From assembly GCF_002252525.1 (NCBI RefSeq), contig NZ_NNRM01000022.1, forward strand, positions 62,001 through 126,000: a stretch of DNA of 64,000 nt, given 5' to 3'. Of this stretch, positions 27,030 to 36,882 are shown one piece after another; position 1 is the first letter of the stretch; every line of letters starts with the position of its first letter. Source of the DNA: Brucella pseudogrignonensis. Its GTDB lineage: Bacteria > Pseudomonadota > Alphaproteobacteria > Rhizobiales > Rhizobiaceae. A program made the translations under genes and the position numbers. The notes under the pieces were generated by a model that did no database searches, was not told the DNA's origin, and saw only the letters and a list, made by a program, of their open reading frames with translations.

Positions 27030-28787
27030 ATGAATATCTTTGCAGATTTCGACGCGCGTATCAAAAAAACGTTGCAAGATATTGATCTTAAAGCAAAGGA
27101 CGGTGGCGATCTCGATTTATCTCGTATCACCGTTGAGCCTCCGCGCGATGCAACGCATGGTGACATCGCCACCAATGCCGCGATGGTGCTTTCCAAGGCT
27201 GTCGGTCAGAACCCGCGTGAGCTTGCGACAATTATTGCTGATGCGCTGAAGGCTGATGCCGATGTTGCAACGGTCGATGTGGCTGGCCCTGGCTTCATTA
27301 ATCTCCGTCTGAAAGATGCTTATTGGCAGCGCGAACTGTTTGCGATGCTCAATGAAGCAACCGACTTCGGCCGCTCCAAGCTTGGTGCTGGTACGAAGGT
27401 CAATGTCGAGTATGTTTCCGCCAACCCGACAGGACCGATGCATGTTGGTCATTGCCGCGGTGCAGTGGTTGGTGACGTGCTGGCAAATCTGCTGAAATTC
27501 GCAGGCTTCGACGTTACTAAAGAATATTACATCAATGATGCTGGTGCGCAGATTGATGTTCTTGCCCGTTCGGCGATCCTTCGCTACCGCGAAGCGCTTG
27601 GGGAGAACATTGGCGAGATCCCAGCGGGTCTTTATCCGGGCGATTATCTGGTGCCGGTTGGTGAGGCGCTTGCCAAAGAGTTTGGCAACAAGCTTCTTGA
27701 AATGCCGGAAGATGAAGTGCTCGTTATCGTTAAAGATCGCACGATTGATGCCATGATGGGCATGATCCGTGCCGATCTGGAAGCGCTGAACGTTCATCAT
27801 GACGTTTTCTACTCCGAGCGCACGCTCCATGTTGATCATGCACGCGTCATTCGCGCCGCAATCAACGATCTGACGCTCAAGGGCCATGTTTACAAGGGCA
27901 AGCTGCCGCCGCCAAAGGGGCAACTGCCTGAAGAATGGGAAGACCGCGAGCAGACCTTGTTCCGTTCGACAGAAGTCGGTGACGATATTGATCGCCCGCT
28001 GATGAAGTCTGATGGCACTTTCACTTATTTTGCGGCTGACGTTGCTTATTTCAAAGACAAGTATGACCGCGGCTTCAACGAGATGATCTATGTGCTGGGC
28101 GCCGACCACGGTGGCTATGTCAAGCGTCTGGAAGCTGTCGCTCGAGCCGTTTCCGACGGTAAGGCCAAGCTGACAGTTCTGCTGTGCCAGCTCGTCAAGC
28201 TGTTCCGTGACGGCGAACCAGTTCGTATGTCCAAGCGCTCTGGCGAATTCATCACTCTGCGTGATGTGGTCGATGAGGTTGGTCGTGATCCGGTCCGCTT
28301 CATGATGCTTTACCGGAAGAACGATGCGCCGCTCGACTTCGATTTTGCGAAAGTGACTGAGCAGTCGAAAGACAATCCGGTGTTCTACGTGCAGTATGCG
28401 TCCGCGCGTTGCCACTCGGTTTTCCGTCAGGCAGTCGACCAGCTTGGTCTGTCGGGTCTTGATCGCGTTTCTATGGCTGAACATTTCGGCAAACTGACCG
28501 ACGAAAGCGAAATCGCACTCGTGCGTAAGCTTGCAGAATATCCGCGTCTGATCGAATCTGCAGCCACGCATCAGGAGCCACATCGCCTGGCTTTTTACCT
28601 CTATGACCTAGCCAGCGCGTTCCATTCGCAATGGAATAAGGGCACTGAGAACCCAGACTTACGTTTTATTAAGGTTAACGATCCAGAATTGTCTCTAGCA
28701 AGGCTAGGGCTAGTACAGGTCGTTTCCGATGTGCTGACTTCCGGTTTGACTATAATCGGTGCGGATGCTCCAACGGAAATGCGCTAG
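27030..28787 (+). CDS. argS: Arginyl-tRNA synthetase
   Basis: A 585-residue class I synthetase. It has the N-terminal Arg-tRNA additional domain, the HIGH-type motif in [20 protein letters not shown], the KMSKS-like [13 protein letters not shown], and a C-terminal DALR anticodon-binding domain ([10 protein letters not shown] to the end). Size and motifs are complete. Confidence 0.97.
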   Translation: MNIFADFDARIKKTLQDIDLKAKDGGDLDLSRITVEPPRDATHGDIATNAAMVLSKAVGQNPRELATIIADALKADADVATVDVAGPGFINLRLKDAYWQRELFAMLNEATDFGRSKLGAGTKVNVEYVSANPTGPMHVGHCRGAVVGDVLANLLKFAGFDVTKEYYINDAGAQIDVLARSAILRYREALGENIGEIPAGLYPGDYLVPVGEALAKEFGNKLLEMPEDEVLVIVKDRTIDAMMGMIRADLEALNVHHDVFYSERTLHVDHARVIRAAINDLTLKGHVYKGKLPPPKGQLPEEWEDREQTLFRSTEVGDDIDRPLMKSDGTFTYFAADVAYFKDKYDRGFNEMIYVLGADHGGYVKRLEAVARAVSDGKAKLTVLLCQLVKLFRDGEPVRMSKRSGEFITLRDVVDEVGRDPVRFMMLYRKNDAPLDFDFAKVTEQSKDNPVFYVQYASARCHSVFRQAVDQLGLSGLDRVSMAEHFGKLTDESEIALVRKLAEYPRLIESAATHQEPHRLAFYLYDLASAFHSQWNKGTENPDLRFIKVNDPELSLARLGLVQVVSDVLTSGLTIIGADAPTEMR

Positions 28788-28989
28788 GACGGTTTCTATA
28801 CGCGCAAGTTCAACCAGAGTGTTGAGCGGGTATAGATAAGTCAAAATGATGGAAGATCAGCGAGTATCCAAGTCGTCGATCTTCCTTCAGGCGCAGGAAA
28901 CTTCCGTCAACTTTTGCCCACATTGCCTCGCTACAACGTAATGTATCGAGACGTCTTGCGGCGTCCAGGGTTTGAGTTAGGAACACACC

Positions 28990-31935
28990 ATGACGGACAG
29001 CAGTGCTAATCCCCGTAGTTACGGCGAGCGTCCGCTGCACGAAGACGATCCGCTGATGGAACTTTCACGGATCATGGATTTCGGCGCGTCTGCAGATAAT
29101 AACGTTGCTCGAAGCGAATATAGACCCGAACCAAATTTTGATTCTGGCGACAATGACCTTTCGTTCGATCTCGAGCGAGAGTTGCTTGGTGATTTCGGTA
29201 ATTCAATCGAACCGGAACAGCATTCGGCTCCATATGTGACGCCAGCTTACGAGCCGCATTCCTATCAAGACGCAGAACCTGCGATGCAGGAAGACGCGCT
29301 GGTGTCTGCACTTGAAGAAGAGTTCGATCTTCATCTCGATGCAAACGAGCCGCTTGCTCCTGCTGAATCTTTTGAATTTGTTGAAGCTGATCGTTCCGAG
29401 CCTGTGCCTCAGTTCGATTACAACGACTATTCAGAAGCCCGCACGGCTTATGAAGAAACTCATCCGGATGCCTATGCTGCACAAGCGCCTGTAGAGCCGC
29501 TGGAACAGAACTATTCGAACTATAATCCGTCTGCCTATCAGCCGTCGGAAGATCCTTACGACAATACCTATGCGACGGAACCTGCACCGCTGCCGTCCGA
29601 TGGCAATGATTGGGAATTCCAATCCGCCAAGCCATTCGAGGCCAGCTACGCCGCAGAGCCATCGCATCAGCCGCTTTCGTTAGAAGACGAGCTGGAAAAC
29701 CTGCTGTTCAGCGACGAGCCTCAGTCTGCTCCAGTAGCCGAGACGGCTTACGATGAACAACCTGAGCCGTTTTCGGCGTATACGCCACGTTATGCTGAAC
29801 CTGCAGCAGAAGCCCCAACTTCGGCTTATGCAGAGCCTGCTTATCGCGAAGAATCTGACCCTGTGTTTGATGACTTCCAGCTGGATGAGCCAGAGGCTTA
29901 TGAACCAGTCGAAGCCGCTGCAAACTATGCGCCGGAATCAGTAGAAGAGCCACAGGCTGCTTCACAATCTGCACAGACACCGATCTATCCGCATTACGCA
30001 CTCAGCAACTTCGCGGCGGGTGCCGCAACGGCTGGCGTCTTGTCGCCAGAACCTACGCAGGCTGCTGCAGAATACGAATCAGAACAAGTCGAACTCGACG
30101 ATGATTTCTCTTTCGACGACTTCACGCTTGAGACCGAACAGTCATTTGCTCCTGTCGCGGTTGAAGCAACCGGCGATGAACTTTCCGGCCTTGATGAAAT
30201 CTCGTTCAATGAAGACGATTTCGGTTTCGAAGCCTCGGGCGATGCATCTTCGCCAGTTGCGACTGACGATGCGAACCTCTTCACTGAAGAAGACTTCTTC
30301 ACAGCCGATGATCTTGATCTGAGCGTGGAAGCCGAGAGTGAACAGGTGGAAACACCTTACGCTCACGCTACCTATTCCGAGGAAGAGCAGCATCCTGCCG
30401 CTCCGTCCTTCACGAACTACGCCGACCCGCGTTCTTCGTTTGCAGCACCAGCACCCGAAATCGAAACGCTGAGTGTTGCTGACAGCAAGGTGGAGCAGAC
30501 CCATTCGCTCGATTTGCCGGAAGTCAGCTATGGCGAAGAAGAAAATAATGCAGGTCTGACTGATCTTGAGACTGAGTTTGCAGAAGTTTTCAACACGATT
30601 GGAGTTGATGAGACCGCTGCAAAAACAGATGCTCAGAGCGAAGCTGACAAGGCGTTTGAAGATATTTTCCGCGAAAGCGCTTCGTCCTACATGCCAAACG
30701 CAGGTGTTGCAGCTGGTACCGCGCTAGGAGTTGGAGCGGCTGCAGCTGCTGCAACAATGGCTTATGGACGAGCCAATCCTACGGCACAACCAGCATCACC
30801 GCAGAACCCAAGCGGTAGCAGCGATGATTTCTATAATCACTGGGCCGCGCAGGGTGCGCAGACTATGGAAAGTGGCGAGTTCGGCACTCGTGCTGCAATG
30901 CAGCCCGAAGATGATCTCGGTAGCGCTGCGGAAGCCTATCGCAATCGTCCGGTGCGCGGCCGCCGTGGTCTTATCCTCGCAAGTGTTGCTGGTATCGCTG
31001 TCCTTATCGGCGGTATTGGCTACCATTTCCTCGGCGGTAGCGGATCCGGTGAGCCGGTTGTGATTCGCGCTGATAATCAGCCAATCAAGGTTCAGCCGGA
31101 AAATCCGGGTGGCGCTACGGTTCCTAATCAGGACAAGGCTGTCTATGACCGTGTCGCTGGTACATTGCCAAACAATCCTGAGCAGAAGTCATTGATTTCT
31201 GCCGGCGAAGAGCCTGTTGATCTTGGTGCAACACAGGACAATGAAGTCGGCACGGATGATGCACCTGAGCCTAATCAGGCTGCCGGAAACTCCGCTGAAT
31301 CCGGTCAGGAATCACCGTTGATCCAGCCTCGTGAAGTTGAAACGATGATCGTTCGTCCTGATGGCACCATTGTTCAGGCCCAGCAGCCTGCGCAGACACC
31401 TCCACAGGCCGCTCCAGTCAATACTGCAAACAATTCAGCACCAATCGCGCCTCCAGCGGAAACTGATGAGATTGCAGCTCTTGCTGCAGGTAATGCGCCT
31501 CAGGAACCAGTTGCAAACACGCCTGTAACGCAGCCGACACCTGCAACTCAGGCTCCAGCGCCTCAGGTGCGGGCACCTGTCGTGCCTTCACGCCCGGCTG
31601 AACAGCCAACCACTATCGTGGGTAATGTTCCGCAGCGTACTCAGGCACAGGCTCCTGCTGCAGCACCTCAGGTTGCTTCTGCAGCCGGTGCAGGCGGTTA
31701 CTTCATTCAGATCGCTTCGCAGCCGTCTGCTGAACTGGCACAGAAGTCTTACGCCAACATGGCGCAGCGTTATGGCAGCGTGATTGGTGGCCGTGCAGTC
31801 GATATCAAGCGCGCTGACATTCCGAACAAGGGCACTTATTACCGTGTTCGAGTTCAGGCTGGTTCGAAGGATGATGCATCCGCACTATGTGGTCGTCTCA
31901 AGACTGCTGGCGGTAGCTGCTTCGTGACGCAGTAA
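28990..31935 (+). CDS. Large SPOR-domain envelope protein
   Basis: A 981-residue protein. Residues 1-~560 are a very acidic, Pro/Glu/Tyr/Ala-rich and probably disordered cytoplasmic region with irregular repeats. An Ala/Gly-rich segment at ~570-595 precedes one membrane helix at ~656-678 (GLILASVAGIAVLIGGIGYHFL). A Pro/Gln-rich periplasmic linker leads to a SPOR domain (~903-981, GGYFIQIASQPSAELAQKSYANM), which binds denuded septal glycan. It lies between argS and nagZ as in other Rhizobiales, suggesting a cell-division or wall role. Confidence 0.88.
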   Translation: MTDSSANPRSYGERPLHEDDPLMELSRIMDFGASADNNVARSEYRPEPNFDSGDNDLSFDLERELLGDFGNSIEPEQHSAPYVTPAYEPHSYQDAEPAMQEDALVSALEEEFDLHLDANEPLAPAESFEFVEADRSEPVPQFDYNDYSEARTAYEETHPDAYAAQAPVEPLEQNYSNYNPSAYQPSEDPYDNTYATEPAPLPSDGNDWEFQSAKPFEASYAAEPSHQPLSLEDELENLLFSDEPQSAPVAETAYDEQPEPFSAYTPRYAEPAAEAPTSAYAEPAYREESDPVFDDFQLDEPEAYEPVEAAANYAPESVEEPQAASQSAQTPIYPHYALSNFAAGAATAGVLSPEPTQAAAEYESEQVELDDDFSFDDFTLETEQSFAPVAVEATGDELSGLDEISFNEDDFGFEASGDASSPVATDDANLFTEEDFFTADDLDLSVEAESEQVETPYAHATYSEEEQHPAAPSFTNYADPRSSFAAPAPEIETLSVADSKVEQTHSLDLPEVSYGEEENNAGLTDLETEFAEVFNTIGVDETAAKTDAQSEADKAFEDIFRESASSYMPNAGVAAGTALGVGAAAAAATMAYGRANPTAQPASPQNPSGSSDDFYNHWAAQGAQTMESGEFGTRAAMQPEDDLGSAAEAYRNRPVRGRRGLILASVAGIAVLIGGIGYHFLGGSGSGEPVVIRADNQPIKVQPENPGGATVPNQDKAVYDRVAGTLPNNPEQKSLISAGEEPVDLGATQDNEVGTDDAPEPNQAAGNSAESGQESPLIQPREVETMIVRPDGTIVQAQQPAQTPPQAAPVNTANNSAPIAPPAETDEIAALAAGNAPQEPVANTPVTQPTPATQAPAPQVRAPVVPSRPAEQPTTIVGNVPQRTQAQAPAAAPQVASAAGAGGYFIQIASQPSAELAQKSYANMAQRYGSVIGGRAVDIKRADIPNKGTYYRVRVQAGSKDDASALCGRLKTAGGSCFVTQ

Positions 31936-31961
31936 ACGCTTCAAGATTGTGAATTGAGAGA

Positions 31962-31985
31962 AGGGCGACACCAGTCGCCCTTTTT
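31962..31985 (+). terminator. Intrinsic terminator after the SPOR gene
   Basis: Stem AGGGCGAC/GTCGCCCT followed by TTTTTC, 25 bp past the stop. Confidence 0.85.
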
Positions 31986-32067
31986 CGTGTGACTACCATG
32001 CTCACTGTTTTTGGGTTAAACCGTTACCGCTGATTTGAAGGCGACGAACAGATCGAAGGAATGCTGC

Positions 32068-33087
32068 ATGAAAGAGTGCAAGGCGTGGATTGCTGGTGTA
32101 GCCGGAACGAAGTTGACGCCGGACGAGGTGGCCTTTTTCCGGGATGAAAAGCCTTGGGGTTTTATTCTCTTTGCGCGCAATGTTGAAAGCCTTGAACAGG
32201 TTGCCGAGCTCACTGCGCAGTTGCGCGAAGTGACAGACAGGCCTCAGACGCCTGTTTTCATTGATCAGGAAGGTGGTCGTGTTCAGCGTCTTCGTCCGCC
32301 ACTGGTTCCTAACTATCCAGCCGCAGCTCAAATTGGTGCGATCTATGATCGTGATCCCGAAGCAGGGCTTCGTGCTGCTTGGCTTCATGCACGCCTTCAT
32401 GCTTTCGATCTTTTGAAGGTCGGCGTGAATGCCGATTGCCTGCCGGTTCTCGATGTTCCAATCGAGGGCGCTCATGACGTGATCGGCGCGCGCGCTTATT
32501 CCAAGAATCCGCACAATGTTGCGGCCATGGGAAGGGCTGCCGCAGAAGGTCTTCTCGCTGGTGGCGTGTTGCCTGTGGTGAAACATATGCCGGGGCATGG
32601 CCGCGCATTCAGCGATACGCACAAGGAGCTGGCGCGCGTTAGTGTGCCGTTGAGCGAGCTGGTAGCCCACGACTTTGTGCCGTTTAAGGCATTGAATGAC
32701 TTGCCAATGGCAATGACGGCGCATGTGATCTTTGACAGTCTCGATCCAGAACGCCCTTCGACTATGTCGCCTACGGTCATTAACACGGTTATCCGTGACG
32801 TTATCCAGTTCGATGGTCTGGTGATTAGCGACGACATTTCGATGAAGGCGCTTTCAGGTGATCTGGGCGATATCGCTGAAGGCATCACAAATGCCGGTTG
32901 CGACATCGTTCTTTATTGCGCGGGCGTTATGGAAGAGCTGGTGAAAGTTGCTGCTCGCGTTCCCGTCCTTGACGGAAAGTCGCGCAAACGTGCCGATCTT
33001 GCAGAAGTTTATGCAGGCGACCCTGATCTTTCCGATGAAGCGGAATTGCGCGAAGAGTTTGGACAAATGTTCGAACTGATGGCGTAA
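32068..33087 (+). CDS. nagZ: Beta-N-acetylhexosaminidase (peptidoglycan recycling)
   Basis: A 339-residue GH3 enzyme removing GlcNAc from anhydromuropeptides in the cytosol. It shows FILFARNVES, FIDQEGGRVQRLRPP, NADCLPVLDVP, GARAYSKNP, the catalytic loop KHMPGHGRAFSDTHKELARV and the nucleophile segment LVISDDISMKAL. ATG 32068 follows GAAGGAATG and gives the standard N-terminus; the open frame upstream to 32035 is not needed. Confidence 0.95.
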   Translation: MKECKAWIAGVAGTKLTPDEVAFFRDEKPWGFILFARNVESLEQVAELTAQLREVTDRPQTPVFIDQEGGRVQRLRPPLVPNYPAAAQIGAIYDRDPEAGLRAAWLHARLHAFDLLKVGVNADCLPVLDVPIEGAHDVIGARAYSKNPHNVAAMGRAAAEGLLAGGVLPVVKHMPGHGRAFSDTHKELARVSVPLSELVAHDFVPFKALNDLPMAMTAHVIFDSLDPERPSTMSPTVINTVIRDVIQFDGLVISDDISMKALSGDLGDIAEGITNAGCDIVLYCAGVMEELVKVAARVPVLDGKSRKRADLAEVYAGDPDLSDEAELREEFGQMFELMA

Positions 33088-33161
33088 CCGCCAAAACTTG
33101 GTAGACTATAAACGCCGGCGCTGTTCACGCGCCGGACAGAATCTACAAACAGGACGAGCGG

Positions 33162-34013
33162 GTGGCTGAATCTGAAGCGAACACAGGCGGAAAAGACGGT
33201 GCTAACGTGCCGATGGATGCTTTGTGGCAAGGTGAAGCCGAGCGTGCAGAGAGCGAACCATCGCTGCTGATCGACGTGCAGGGGTTTGAAGGCCCGCTTG
33301 ATCTTCTGCTGCATCTGGCCCGCAATCAGCGTGTCGATCTTTCACGTATTTCTGTTCTCGCACTTGCCGAGCAGTATCTCGGTTTTGTGGAACAGGCACA
33401 GGCGCTTCGGCTCGAGCTGGCAGCAGACTATCTGGTTATGGCCGCATGGCTGGCTTACCTTAAATCCAGATTGCTTATTCCCAAGCAACAGGATGATGAT
33501 GGTGCCACAGGCGAAGAACTGGTTGCTTCGCTGCAATTTCGTCTCAAGCGCCTCGAAGCGATGCGGGATGCTTCCGCAAAGCTTGTAAATCGCAACCGCT
33601 TGGGCAGTGACGTTTTCGCCCGCGGTATGCCTGAACTGGTCGTCGTCGATCGATCAAGCCAGTTTGCTGCTTCACTTTATGATCTGTTGACGGCTTATAC
33701 ATCGCAACGCCAGCGACAAGCCGTATCTCATGTGCAGATTGAAAAGCGCGCGGTATGGTCGTTGAGAGAGGCGCGTGTTGCTCTTGTAAGATTGATGGGA
33801 GTGAGCGGGGACTGGGTTTCCCTCGATCGCTTTCTTATTGATTATACGTTGTCTCCACAGGAGAGAGCGTCAGCCTTGGCAAGCTCATTTGCCGCAAGTC
33901 TGGAGCTTGTTCGTGAGGGTAAGCTGGAGGTGCGACAGAACGCGCCTTTCGCGCCAATCTATATGCGGGCGTCGGGCGAACTGAATGAACTGGATGAGGG
34001 CGACAATGTCTGA
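33162..34013 (+). CDS. scpA: Segregation and condensation protein A
   Basis: The kleisin subunit that bridges SMC heads with ScpB. The 283-residue product has FEGPLDLLLHLARNQRVDLSRISV, LAADYLVMAAWLAYLKSRLLIP and a C-terminal winged-helix region. GTG 33162 follows AGGACGAGCG. The stop lies inside the first codons of scpB (8-bp overlap). Confidence 0.94.
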   Translation: MAESEANTGGKDGANVPMDALWQGEAERAESEPSLLIDVQGFEGPLDLLLHLARNQRVDLSRISVLALAEQYLGFVEQAQALRLELAADYLVMAAWLAYLKSRLLIPKQQDDDGATGEELVASLQFRLKRLEAMRDASAKLVNRNRLGSDVFARGMPELVVVDRSSQFAASLYDLLTAYTSQRQRQAVSHVQIEKRAVWSLREARVALVRLMGVSGDWVSLDRFLIDYTLSPQERASALASSFAASLELVREGKLEVRQNAPFAPIYMRASGELNELDEGDNV

Positions 34014-34716
34014 AGCGGAAGCGGCAATGGATGAATATGAAGACGATGCTCAGCATCCGGCTTCGTCGCTAACTTTGGCCGAGCTGGCTCGCATGGTTGA
34101 AGCAATAATCTTTGCATCATCCGAGCCCGTATCCGAGCGTGCTTTAGCCGAGAGACTGCCGAATGCGACTGATCTTTCTGCAGCACTTACTCATCTGCAG
34201 AAGGTGTATGAGGGACGTGGTGTGCATCTCGTTCAGGTTGGCACGGCATGGGCTTTTCGCACCGCTCCTGATCTCGGCTTTCTTATGAGCCGCGAGAGGG
34301 TGCAGCAGCGCAAACTTTCGCGCGCTGCCATGGAAGTGCTTGCAATCATTGCATATCATCAGCCGGTGACGCGCGCGGAACTTGAAGATATTCGCGGTGT
34401 GGAAACCTCCAAAGGGACGCTTGATGTGCTGATGGAGACGGGCTGGATCAAATTGCGCGGACGTCGGCGCACGCCTGGCCGCCCTGTGACTTACGGCACG
34501 ACGGACACGTTTCTGGATCATTTCGGTCTGCCGGAAATCCGTGATCTGCCTGGATTGGAAGAACTGCGTGGGGCAGGGCTGTTGTCTGCCCGCATCCCAT
34601 CCAGTTTCTCGGTTCCGGTTCCAAATGTTGATCCGGATGAATTGACGGATGAGGAAGAGCCACTCGAAGATATCGATCTTGAAGGGCTCGGACTGTTAGC
34701 ACCACGCGGAGATTGA
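34006..34716 (+). CDS. scpB: Segregation and condensation protein B
   Basis: A 236-residue tandem winged-helix protein that dimerises and binds ScpA. It shows LARMVEAIIFASSEPVSERAL, RKLSRAAMEVLAIIAYHQPVTRAELEDIRGV and WIKLRGRRRTPGRPVTYGTT. ATG 34006 (MSEAEAAMDEYED) overlaps the scpA end by 8 bases. Confidence 0.94.
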   Translation: MSEAEAAMDEYEDDAQHPASSLTLAELARMVEAIIFASSEPVSERALAERLPNATDLSAALTHLQKVYEGRGVHLVQVGTAWAFRTAPDLGFLMSRERVQQRKLSRAAMEVLAIIAYHQPVTRAELEDIRGVETSKGTLDVLMETGWIKLRGRRRTPGRPVTYGTTDTFLDHFGLPEIRDLPGLEELRGAGLLSARIPSSFSVPVPNVDPDELTDEEEPLEDIDLEGLGLLAPRGD

Positions 34717-34859
34717 TAAGAAAATTGAGCTACAACAAATAAATTCGTTGTATCTTGGTTCACAGTCATACTTCTGTTTGAAAGATTTGTTGAAAGCGCT
34801 TAAATCGTAATCAGCAATACAGGAATAGGCCGTGCTCTAACGGCGATGAGAGGAATGAA

Positions 34860-35093
34860 ATGGGTAGCTTTTCTATTTGGCACTGGCTGATCGTTCTCGC
34901 GGTTGTGCTGCTTCTTTTTGGCCGTGGCAAAATTCCAGAACTGATGGGCGACGTCGCCAAGGGCATCAAGAACTTCAAGCAGGGCATGTCTGAAGAAGAC
35001 GCTGCTAAGGAAGACGCCAAGGCAGATGCACGTACAATTGATGCGCGGGCGGATGAAACCGTCAACGATGTCAAGAAGACGACAAAGTCCTGA
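34860..35093 (+). CDS. tatA: Sec-independent protein translocase TatA
   Basis: A 77-residue protein with one N-terminal helix ([16 protein letters not shown]) followed by the [21 protein letters not shown] amphipathic helix and an acidic tail. It forms the pore of the twin-arginine pathway. tatB and tatC follow on the same strand. Confidence 0.95.
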   Translation: MGSFSIWHWLIVLAVVLLLFGRGKIPELMGDVAKGIKNFKQGMSEEDAAKEDAKADARTIDARADETVNDVKKTTKS

Positions 35094-35308
35094 TGTGATC
35101 TAGATGCTGCTGCGTGCAATATGGTGCGCAGCATGTTTTGTCATGACAGCATGATCCCGTGAGTTGAACGCCGGTTTTCGGGACCCATCATGCGCAATAA
35201 TAACAGGTTGATTGCAGGGCTTTCTCACCAGAGATGCATTTGTAATCTGGATTGCGGTTTTCCGCCGAAAGACGGGACGCGCGCGTCAGAAGCGCGGAGT
35301 ATCAAATT

Positions 35309-35974
35309 ATGTTCGATATCGGTTGGTCTGAACTGCTGATAATCGCAATCGTGATGATTGTGGTCGTTGGTCCCAAGGATTTGCCGAAGATGCTCAGAGC
35401 TTTCGGTAAGGCGACAGCGCGTATGCGCAGCACCGCCAACGAGTTCCGGCATCAGTTCAACGAAGCTTTGAAGGAAGCTGAACTTGAAGATGTGAAAAAC
35501 ATCGTTGATGAAGCTCGCAAGCTTGATCCGCGTTCGAAGCTTACTCAGGTTTTTGATCCGATTCGCAGCGCCGGTGAAGATATTCGTTCCGGTCTCCAGT
35601 CTACGACATCAATGTCTCCTGCTGAGCCTGCAAAGGTTGCCGAGGTGACGACACCTGTCGAAGCGAATGGTACGACGGTCCCTGTCGAAGCTCCTGCAGA
35701 AAAGCCTGCGCCAAAAGCACAGGCAGCCAAGCCTAAAGCCCCGCGCAAGAAGGCTGCTCCAGCTGTTGAAGTAGAGGTTCCGGCTGCATCCAAGCCTGTC
35801 AAAGCTAAGGCAGTGGCTGCAAAACCTAGAGCTGCCGCCAAGGTTGAGCCTGTTGCAAAGGCAGTGGCTCCGAAGAAAACTGCTTCGGCAAAGCCCGCAA
35901 CGCCAAAAGCAGCAGTGCCTGCTGCTAAAAAGACCACCAAAAAGACGACTGAAAAGACAGGAACCAAAGCGTGA
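35309..35974 (+). CDS. tatB: Sec-independent protein translocase TatB
   Basis: A 221-residue protein beginning MFDIGWSELLIIAIVMIVVVGPKDLPKMLRAFGK, as TatB does. The first ~70 residues are the conserved membrane and amphipathic helices. The C-terminal ~130 residues are a Lys/Ala/Pro-rich low-complexity tail with a histone-like look. The last four bases overlap the tatC start (GTGA). Confidence 0.94.
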   Translation: MFDIGWSELLIIAIVMIVVVGPKDLPKMLRAFGKATARMRSTANEFRHQFNEALKEAELEDVKNIVDEARKLDPRSKLTQVFDPIRSAGEDIRSGLQSTTSMSPAEPAKVAEVTTPVEANGTTVPVEAPAEKPAPKAQAAKPKAPRKKAAPAVEVEVPAASKPVKAKAVAAKPRAAAKVEPVAKAVAPKKTASAKPATPKAAVPAAKKTTKKTTEKTGTKA

Positions 35975-36807
35975 AACGGGACGAGGACGAAATTGAACAG
36001 AGCGCCGCTCCTCTGCTCGAACACCTGATCGAACTGCGCCGCCGCCTGATTTGGGCGATTCTGGCGTTTTTTGTCGCTTTTGTTATCTGCTTCGCCTTTG
36101 CAAAGCATCTCTTCAATATGCTCGTGGTGCCTTACCAGTGGGCTATCGACTGGGCTGGTATGGATCGCTCGAAGGCTGAGCTGATTTATACCGCGCCGCA
36201 GGAATTCTTCTTCACGCAGGTCAAGGTCGCGATGTTTGGCGGTCTTGTGCTGGCTTTCCCGATCATCGCCGCACAGATCTACAAGTTTGTGGCGCCGGGC
36301 CTGTATAAGCACGAGCGTATGGCATTTTTGCCGTTCCTTATTGCTTCGCCGATCCTGTTTCTGATTGGTGGCGCGCTCGTCTATTTCTTCTTCACGCCGA
36401 TGGTGATGTGGTTCTTCCTGGCCATGCAGCAAAGTGGCGGCAATGGTGAAGTGCAGATTTCGCTGCTGCCGAAGGTTTCCGAATATCTGAGCCTCATCAT
36501 GACGCTCATTTTCGCTTTCGGTCTCGTTTTCCAGCTTCCGGTCGTTACAAGCCTTATGGCACGCGTTGGCTTGATTACGTCAGCGGGCCTGAAAGACAAA
36601 CGCAAGTATGCAATCGTCATTGCCTTTGTGGTGGCAGCGGTTCTGACACCGCCGGATCCGGCAAGCCAGATCGGTCTTGCCATACCGACGATCCTTCTCT
36701 ACGAGATTTCCATCATATTGGCTCGAATGATTGAGAAGCAGCGCGAAGAAGCTAAGGATGAAGCCGAAGGCGATCCTGATGCTGAAGATAGCGCTCCGAC
36801 TTCCTGA
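35971..36807 (+). CDS. tatC: Sec-independent protein translocase TatC
   Basis: A 278-residue polytopic receptor for Tat signal peptides, with six membrane segments. APLLEHLIELRRRLIWAILAF, YTAPQEFFFTQVKVAMFGG and the final VLTPPDPASQIGLAIPTILLYE are signature regions. It starts at GTG 35971, overlapping the tatB stop, which indicates coupling. Confidence 0.96.
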   Translation: MKRDEDEIEQSAAPLLEHLIELRRRLIWAILAFFVAFVICFAFAKHLFNMLVVPYQWAIDWAGMDRSKAELIYTAPQEFFFTQVKVAMFGGLVLAFPIIAAQIYKFVAPGLYKHERMAFLPFLIASPILFLIGGALVYFFFTPMVMWFFLAMQQSGGNGEVQISLLPKVSEYLSLIMTLIFAFGLVFQLPVVTSLMARVGLITSAGLKDKRKYAIVIAFVVAAVLTPPDPASQIGLAIPTILLYEISIILARMIEKQREEAKDEAEGDPDAEDSAPTS

Positions 36808-36820
36808 TCCGGACATATGT

Positions 36821-36856
36821 TAAACAGAGGCTGCGGGATCGCAGCCTCTCTTCTTG
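36821..36856 (+). terminator. Hairpin between tatC and serS
   Basis: Stem AGAGGCTGC/GCAGCCTCT (36826-36849) with a 6-base loop, followed by a T-rich TCTTCTTGTT. It lies 27 bp before the serS start, so it may be the tat terminator or an attenuator for serS. Confidence 0.65.
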
Positions 36857-36882
36857 TTAAATTTCATGAAACGGCTTTTCCC

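Noticed and set aside
27117-28583. 488-codon open frame antisense to argS
   Set aside because: Shadow frame of argS; no domain and many improbable residues.
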